8,798 nt of DNA from Gemmatimonadota bacterium (GTDB lineage: Bacteria; Gemmatimonadota; Gemmatimonadetes; Gemmatimonadales; Gemmatimonadaceae), in the NCBI GenBank assembly GCA_031127185.1, contig JARIET010000108.1, positions 1 through 8,798 of the forward strand, written 5' to 3'. Shown piece by piece: positions 5,223 to 8,798 of this stretch. The notes beneath the pieces are model-generated. The model made no database searches. It worked only from the letters and a program-made list of their open reading frames with translations, and had not been told where the DNA came from. How positions within the stretch are numbered: the first letter of the stretch is position 1; each line of letters begins with the position of its first letter. The position numbers and the translations under genes were made by a program.

Positions 5223-7781
5223 TTGACCGCTCCCATCGCCGGCGCTCGCCTCGGCGCGGCAGCCGCGCGGGCGATTCGCTCGGCGATCGTGCTCGCCGGC
5301 GGCCGTGAGGTCTGCTTTACCTGTCAGGTGGACGAAAACGGGATGGTGGTGGCCGCACGCGCCGTTGCACGCGGGGACTCAGACAGTGTCCTCGCACTTC
5401 CGGGTTTTGCGCGCCGCGGAGAGATGCTTGTCCACAACCATCCGTCGGGGCTGCTCGAGCCATCCGGCCCCGATCTGGACATTGCGCAGCGCATGCACGA
5501 TGACGGCATTGGCTTCGGCATCGTGGACAACGCGGCCGAGCGCCTGTACGTCGTCGTGGAAATCCCGCGGGCCGTGGAGATCCGTCCGCTCGATCCAGAC
5601 GACACGGCAGACCTCCTGGGCCCGGATGGGCCGATAGCGAAACACATGGGCCGATATGAGGACCGGCCAAGCCAGCGCGAGATGTCGGCGCGTGTGGCGC
5701 GGCTCTACTCCATGGGAGGCATCGGCCTGATCGAAGCCGGGACGGGTGTTGGCAAGTCGCTGGGCTACCTCGTGCCTGCCCTGCGCTGGGCACACACAAA
5801 CGGTGAGCGCACGATTGTCAGTACCAACACGATCACACTGCAGGAACAATTGGTGGGGAAGGACCTGCCGTTTCTTGGTGAAGCGCTCGATGACCAACCC
5901 GTGCGCTACGCCCTGTTGAAGGGCTGGCGCAACTACGTCTGCCTGCAGCGCCTGGATCAGGCACGGTCCGCTGCCACATCACTCTTTGACGATGGAGCGA
6001 TGGCTGACCTCGACGCGATCAGCCAGTGGGCCGAACGTACGCGGGATGGCTCGCTGGCCGACCTGCCGATGGAACCGCGTGGCGACGTCTGGGATGAGGT
6101 ATCGGCCGAAGGCGATCTGTGCACGAGGCTCCGCTGTCCACATTTCAACAAATGCTTCGTGTTCGCGGCGCGGCGGACCGCCGCGCAGGCCGATGTCGTG
6201 GTTGTGAACCATCACCTCCTGATGGCGGATCTCGCGGTGCGACGCGCGTCGCAGAACTGGAGCGAAGCGGCCGTGCTGCCGTCGTACTCGCGGCTGGTGA
6301 TCGACGAGGGGCATCATCTGCAGGACGCGGCGGCATCCCACTTGGCATCCACGGCATCCCGGCGGGGAATCCTTCGGCTGCTCTCCCGGCTGGAGCGCAA
6401 GGGAAGGGGCTTGTTGCCAATGCTGGAGATGCGGCTCGCGCAGTCGAGCGACCTGCTCTCCAACGCCAGCCTCGACCTCGTGCGCATCCGCCTGTACGGC
6501 ACAACGGCCAGTGCTCGCCGCACGGCCGAGCGGCTCTTTGACCTGCTCGAGACCTGGATGTCCCGGCAGTCGGACTCGCAGGTGCGCCTCACCGATGCAT
6601 TTGACGACGACGACGTCTGGCAGCGCGGCCTCTCGGGCGCACTCGACGATCTGTTGCGCGAACTCGACTCGCTGAGCGACGGGCTGATCCTGGTGCGCGA
6701 TCGCATTGAGACGGACCAGAAGAAGGCAGAGGAACTGGCGCCCGCGCTCGGCGAGCTTCGTGGTGTGATTCGCAGACTGGAAAACGCGGGCGACGCGCTG
6801 CGCGGAGCACTCCGGCCGCAGGGCGATAGCCATGAGCGCGTGCGCTGGATCGAGGCGCGGGGTGGCGCAAATGAAGAATCGGATGCCGGTGGCCGCGAGC
6901 GCGTGCGCCACGTGGGGGTCGCCAGCGTGCCGCTCGACCTGGCGCCGATCCTCCGCGACGATCTGTTCCGGCGGGTCGAGACCTGCATCGTGACCAGCGC
7001 GACACTCGCCGTAGGCTCGGAAGGTGACGGCTTCGAGTTCATCGGCCGACGGCTTGGGCTCGACGAGGACGACGTGGAGCCGGCGACGGCCGTGCTCGAC
7101 TCTCCGTTCGACTTTGCCTCGCAAGCGGTGCTGGCAATACCTACCGACGTGCCCGTGCCGGGCGCGGGCGGGGCGGGGCATGTGGAGCGCACGGTGGAGA
7201 TTGCCATAGACCTGATCCGAGCGGCCCAGGGTGGCGTGTTCCTGCTATTCACGAGCCATCGTGACGTGCGCGCAGCTGCTGCGCTCCTGCGAAAGGCAGG
7301 GATCGAGCGCGATTGGGCGCTGCTCGTGCATGGGGAGGATGGTCGCGACGCCATCCTGCGCCGGTTTCGCGCGCACGGTGACGCCGTTCTGGTTGGAACG
7401 GCGTCATTCTGGGAGGGAGTCGATGTCCCCGGGCGCGCACTGCGTGGACTGGTGCTCGCGCGTATTCCATTTCGCGTCCCCACGGAGCCCATCACCGCCG
7501 CGCACTGCGAGGCGATCGAGGCCGCAGGGGGCGACGCGTTTTCGACCTACATGATCCCGCACGCCGCGCTTCGGCTGAAGCAGGGTTTTGGTCGGCTGAT
7601 CAGGTCCACCACGGATCACGGCGCTGTGGTGATCTGTGATCCGCGTGTGGTGAAAAAGGGCTATGGCGCAGCCCTGCTCGCGGGCCTTCCCGCGGCACGA
7701 CGCCTCGATGGGCCATGGGCCGGCATCCGCGCGCAGCTCGAGGTCTTCTATCGGTCGACCGAAACAGCGATTCGCGGGTAG
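5223..7781 (+). CDS. DinG/XPD-family Fe-S DNA helicase with N-terminal RadC-like JAMM domain
   Basis: 852 residues, longer than E. coli DinG (716) because of an N-terminal extension. Residues 12-113 form a JAB/JAMM domain: Glu29, then HNHPSGLLEPSGPD (71-84) with His71, His73, Ser81 and Asp84 in the HxH-S-D metal pattern and the RadC-like HNHPSG signature. The helicase follows: Walker A GTGVGKS (173-179), motif Ia STNTITLQEQL (200-210), an Fe-S domain with Cys240, Cys300, Cys305 and Cys311 (spacing x4 and x5 as in DinG), VVNHHLL (327-333), Walker B DEGH (361-364), SAT (592-594), TASFWEGVDVPG motif V and QGFGRLIR (787-794) motif VI. It should unwind DNA 5'-to-3' using ATP, in repair or R-loop/replication conflict removal, in the cytoplasm. 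TTG 5223 is chosen because the frame opens only at 5214 and the next starts (GTG 5289, then ATG 5343) would cut the JAMM domain. It begins one base after the previous stop, with only a weak GAAGA upstream. The helicase call is very secure; the role of the JAMM part is unknown. Confidence 0.93.
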   Translation: MTAPIAGARLGAAAARAIRSAIVLAGGREVCFTCQVDENGMVVAARAVARGDSDSVLALPGFARRGEMLVHNHPSGLLEPSGPDLDIAQRMHDDGIGFGIVDNAAERLYVVVEIPRAVEIRPLDPDDTADLLGPDGPIAKHMGRYEDRPSQREMSARVARLYSMGGIGLIEAGTGVGKSLGYLVPALRWAHTNGERTIVSTNTITLQEQLVGKDLPFLGEALDDQPVRYALLKGWRNYVCLQRLDQARSAATSLFDDGAMADLDAISQWAERTRDGSLADLPMEPRGDVWDEVSAEGDLCTRLRCPHFNKCFVFAARRTAAQADVVVVNHHLLMADLAVRRASQNWSEAAVLPSYSRLVIDEGHHLQDAAASHLASTASRRGILRLLSRLERKGRGLLPMLEMRLAQSSDLLSNASLDLVRIRLYGTTASARRTAERLFDLLETWMSRQSDSQVRLTDAFDDDDVWQRGLSGALDDLLRELDSLSDGLILVRDRIETDQKKAEELAPALGELRGVIRRLENAGDALRGALRPQGDSHERVRWIEARGGANEESDAGGRERVRHVGVASVPLDLAPILRDDLFRRVETCIVTSATLAVGSEGDGFEFIGRRLGLDEDDVEPATAVLDSPFDFASQAVLAIPTDVPVPGAGGAGHVERTVEIAIDLIRAAQGGVFLLFTSHRDVRAAAALLRKAGIERDWALLVHGEDGRDAILRRFRAHGDAVLVGTASFWEGVDVPGRALRGLVLARIPFRVPTEPITAAHCEAIEAAGGDAFSTYMIPHAALRLKQGFGRLIRSTTDHGAVVICDPRVVKKGYGAALLAGLPAARRLDGPWAGIRAQLEVFYRSTETAIRG

Positions 7782-7790
7782 ATTCTACAG

Positions 7791-8405
7791 ATGCAAAGAC
7801 CTGGAAAAATCATCTGCGTCGGCCGGAACTACGCCGCCCACGCCAAGGAACTCGGCAACGACGTTCCGAAGGAACCGTTGCTGTTCTTCAAGCCCCCCAC
7901 GAGTGTCATCTCGGCCGGGACGCCGATTGAACTGCCGCCCGGCTCCGGACGCGTGGATTTCGAAGGGGAAATCGGCGTGGTCATCGGCGCGACGCTGCGA
8001 CGCGTCGACGAGGCCACTGCCCGGGCGGGCATCCGCAGCCTGATCGCCGCGAACGACGTTTCCTCGCGGGACTGGCAGAACAACGACGGGCAGTGGGCAC
8101 GGGCCAAAGGGTGTGACACCTTCCTGCCTCTCGGGCAAGAAGCCCCCGTACCTGCCGACCTCGATGCCGTCACGGTGGTGACGCGGCACAATGGAGTCGA
8201 GAAGCAGCGTGCAACCGGCGCGGACATGGTGTTCAAGATCCCGTTCCTGCTCGCGCACATTTCGAAGTACATGACGCTTGAGCCGGGGGACCTGCTCCTG
8301 ACGGGTACGCCGGCCGGCGTGGCACAGTTGGCGCCCGGCGATACGGTGGAGGTCGAGCTTGTGGGGCTCTCGTCCGTGAAAAACCCGGTAGCAGCCGGAC
8401 GGTAG
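7791..8405 (+). CDS. Fumarylacetoacetate hydrolase (FAH) family protein
   Basis: 204 residues, the compact single-domain size of FAHD1/YcgM-type members. Visible motifs are VGRNYAAHAKEL (10-21) with the putative catalytic His17 and Glu20, LFFKPPTSV (31-39), the metal-binding FEGEIG with Glu58 and Glu60, AANDVSSRDWQ with Asp89 as third ligand, ARAKGCDTFLPLG with a likely substrate-contacting Lys106, and LLTGTPAGVAQLAPGD near the C-terminus. The Glu60-to-Asp89 spacing of 29 equals that of human FAHD1 as I remember it. Family members bind Mg2+ or Mn2+ and act on acylpyruvates, oxaloacetate (decarboxylation or tautomerisation) or aromatic-degradation intermediates; the substrate cannot be told here and no aromatic-degradation genes are nearby. 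It starts nine bases after the helicase stop with a poor ribosome binding site (GGGTAG at 7776-7781 is the only candidate), so it may rely on readthrough translation. Complete and apparently intact. Confidence 0.92.
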   Translation: MQRPGKIICVGRNYAAHAKELGNDVPKEPLLFFKPPTSVISAGTPIELPPGSGRVDFEGEIGVVIGATLRRVDEATARAGIRSLIAANDVSSRDWQNNDGQWARAKGCDTFLPLGQEAPVPADLDAVTVVTRHNGVEKQRATGADMVFKIPFLLAHISKYMTLEPGDLLLTGTPAGVAQLAPGDTVEVELVGLSSVKNPVAAGR

Positions 8406-8415
8406 CGGGCTGACG

Positions 8416-8798
8416 ATGGCCGAGCGCCGACGGATCATCTCCACGCCGGGCGAAGGGCGTGATCCAGCCCGCCGTGGGCCGGGAACCGTCGTCCTGTCAT
8501 TTGTTCTGCACATTGTTGCGGTGCTGCTGCTGATCCAGCTCACGTTCATCCCGGCAGACTGGGTCGCCGACTTCCTGCGCGACAATCCGCCGACGCCGGT
8601 TGAGCGCATCGGATTCCTCCAACTGCCGCGGGGCGAAACACCGCGCGAGGCACCACGCCGGGGCGGGGACAACAGGCCGCTGTCCAACGCCCCCGCGCCT
8701 GCATCGCAGCCGCTTCCGGTGGTGCCCGTAGAGATCCCAACCGCCCTCCCTCCGATACCGACGCGCCCGCTCCGGGCATCGGCCGAGGTGGGGAACGG
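8416..8798 (+). CDS. TonB-like single-pass, proline-rich membrane protein, 3' partial
   Basis: The frame stays open to the window end (127 complete codons), which makes it easy to miss. After a basic cytoplasmic tail (MAERRR and further Arg up to residue 20) comes one membrane segment at about residues 24-45, VVLSFVLHIVAVLLLIQLTF, then a Pro-rich stretch (PPTPVERIGF; SQPLPVVPVEIP; LPPIPTRPL). The segment carries Ser28-x3-His32, the same spacing as the Ser16/His20 pair that couples E. coli TonB to ExbB/ExbD. This N-in topology and Pro-rich periplasmic spacer match TonB or TolA-like energy transducers; the diagnostic C-terminal domain lies beyond the window, so the call is tentative. Other single-pass Pro-rich anchors remain possible. 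It starts ten bases after the FAH stop with no strong ribosome binding site. The reading frame itself is well supported by codon use and amino acid character. Confidence 0.62.
   Translation, partial: MAERRRIISTPGEGRDPARRGPGTVVLSFVLHIVAVLLLIQLTFIPADWVADFLRDNPPTPVERIGFLQLPRGETPREAPRRGGDNRPLSNAPAPASQPLPVVPVEIPTALPPIPTRPLRASAEVGN

Noticed and set aside
5433..5474. HNHPSG read as an HNH nuclease motif
   Set aside because: The spacing to Ser81 and Asp84 and the PSG context fit the JAMM metal site of RadC; the HNH nuclease pattern with its spaced Asn and His is absent.
5979..7495. Two long minus-strand frames opposite the helicase
   Set aside because: They overlap invariant helicase motifs on the plus strand and have shadow-like Arg/Ser/Pro composition.
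7778..7788. GTAGATTCTAC, a near-perfect palindrome between the helicase and FAH genes
   Set aside because: Arms are only five bases with one central base, too small for a terminator hairpin and likely by chance; as an operator it has no support.
7785..8687. Minus-strand 300-codon frame covering the FAH gene and the last gene
   Set aside because: It opposes two plus-strand genes with recognisable motifs and shows no domain of its own.

Overview
The window is a GC-rich, gene-dense, entirely plus-strand stretch from a bacterium. Six protein genes are packed with overlaps of 4 bases or gaps of at most 10 bases. The first is cut at its 5' end by the window start and the last is cut at its 3' end. 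The gene content and the style of the proteins suggest a member of the Gemmatimonadota or a relative in or near the Bacteroidota/FCB side of the tree: a Gln-rich DUF4175-like protein, a secreted TPR protein, a secreted 'asparagine synthetase B-like' protein of the kind seen next to TPR genes in Bacteroidetes, and a TonB-like anchor. This assignment is an inference from memory; there is no rRNA or other phylogenetic marker here.

Layout. Positions 1-2208 hold the C-terminal 735 residues of a DUF4175-like coiled-coil protein with a 106-residue Gln/Gly tract. Positions 2205-3914 hold an exported TPR-type repeat protein. Its only plausible upstream start is a CTG that overlaps the preceding stop (CTGA), and it exposes a signal peptide missed if the first ATG (2376) is taken. 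Positions 3911-5221 (ATGA overlap) hold an exported protein usually labelled asparagine synthetase B, although it shows no asparagine synthetase domains; it looks more like a glutamine-amidotransferase-like fold. Positions 5223-7781 (TTG start) hold a DinG/XPD-family iron-sulfur helicase with an N-terminal RadC-like JAMM/JAB domain. Positions 7791-8405 hold a fumarylacetoacetate hydrolase (FAH) family enzyme. From 8416 to the window end is the N-terminus of a single-pass, proline-rich, TonB-like protein.

How the genes may work together. The first three are translationally coupled and look like an envelope module. The order DUF4175-like, TPR, GATase-like resembles the downstream part of MoxR/DUF58/VWA (Bat-type) clusters, so I predict those genes lie just upstream of the window. 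The helicase and FAH enzyme are cytoplasmic and appear to share the transcript without an obvious functional link. No internal promoter, terminator, RNA gene, mobile element or CRISPR array could be supported, and no intergenic stretch exceeds 10 bases.

The most interesting items are the JAMM-DinG fusion, the coupled CTG-start TPR gene, the misnamed exported GATase-like protein, and the codon-scrambled Gln tract. None clearly amounts to a wholly new system.
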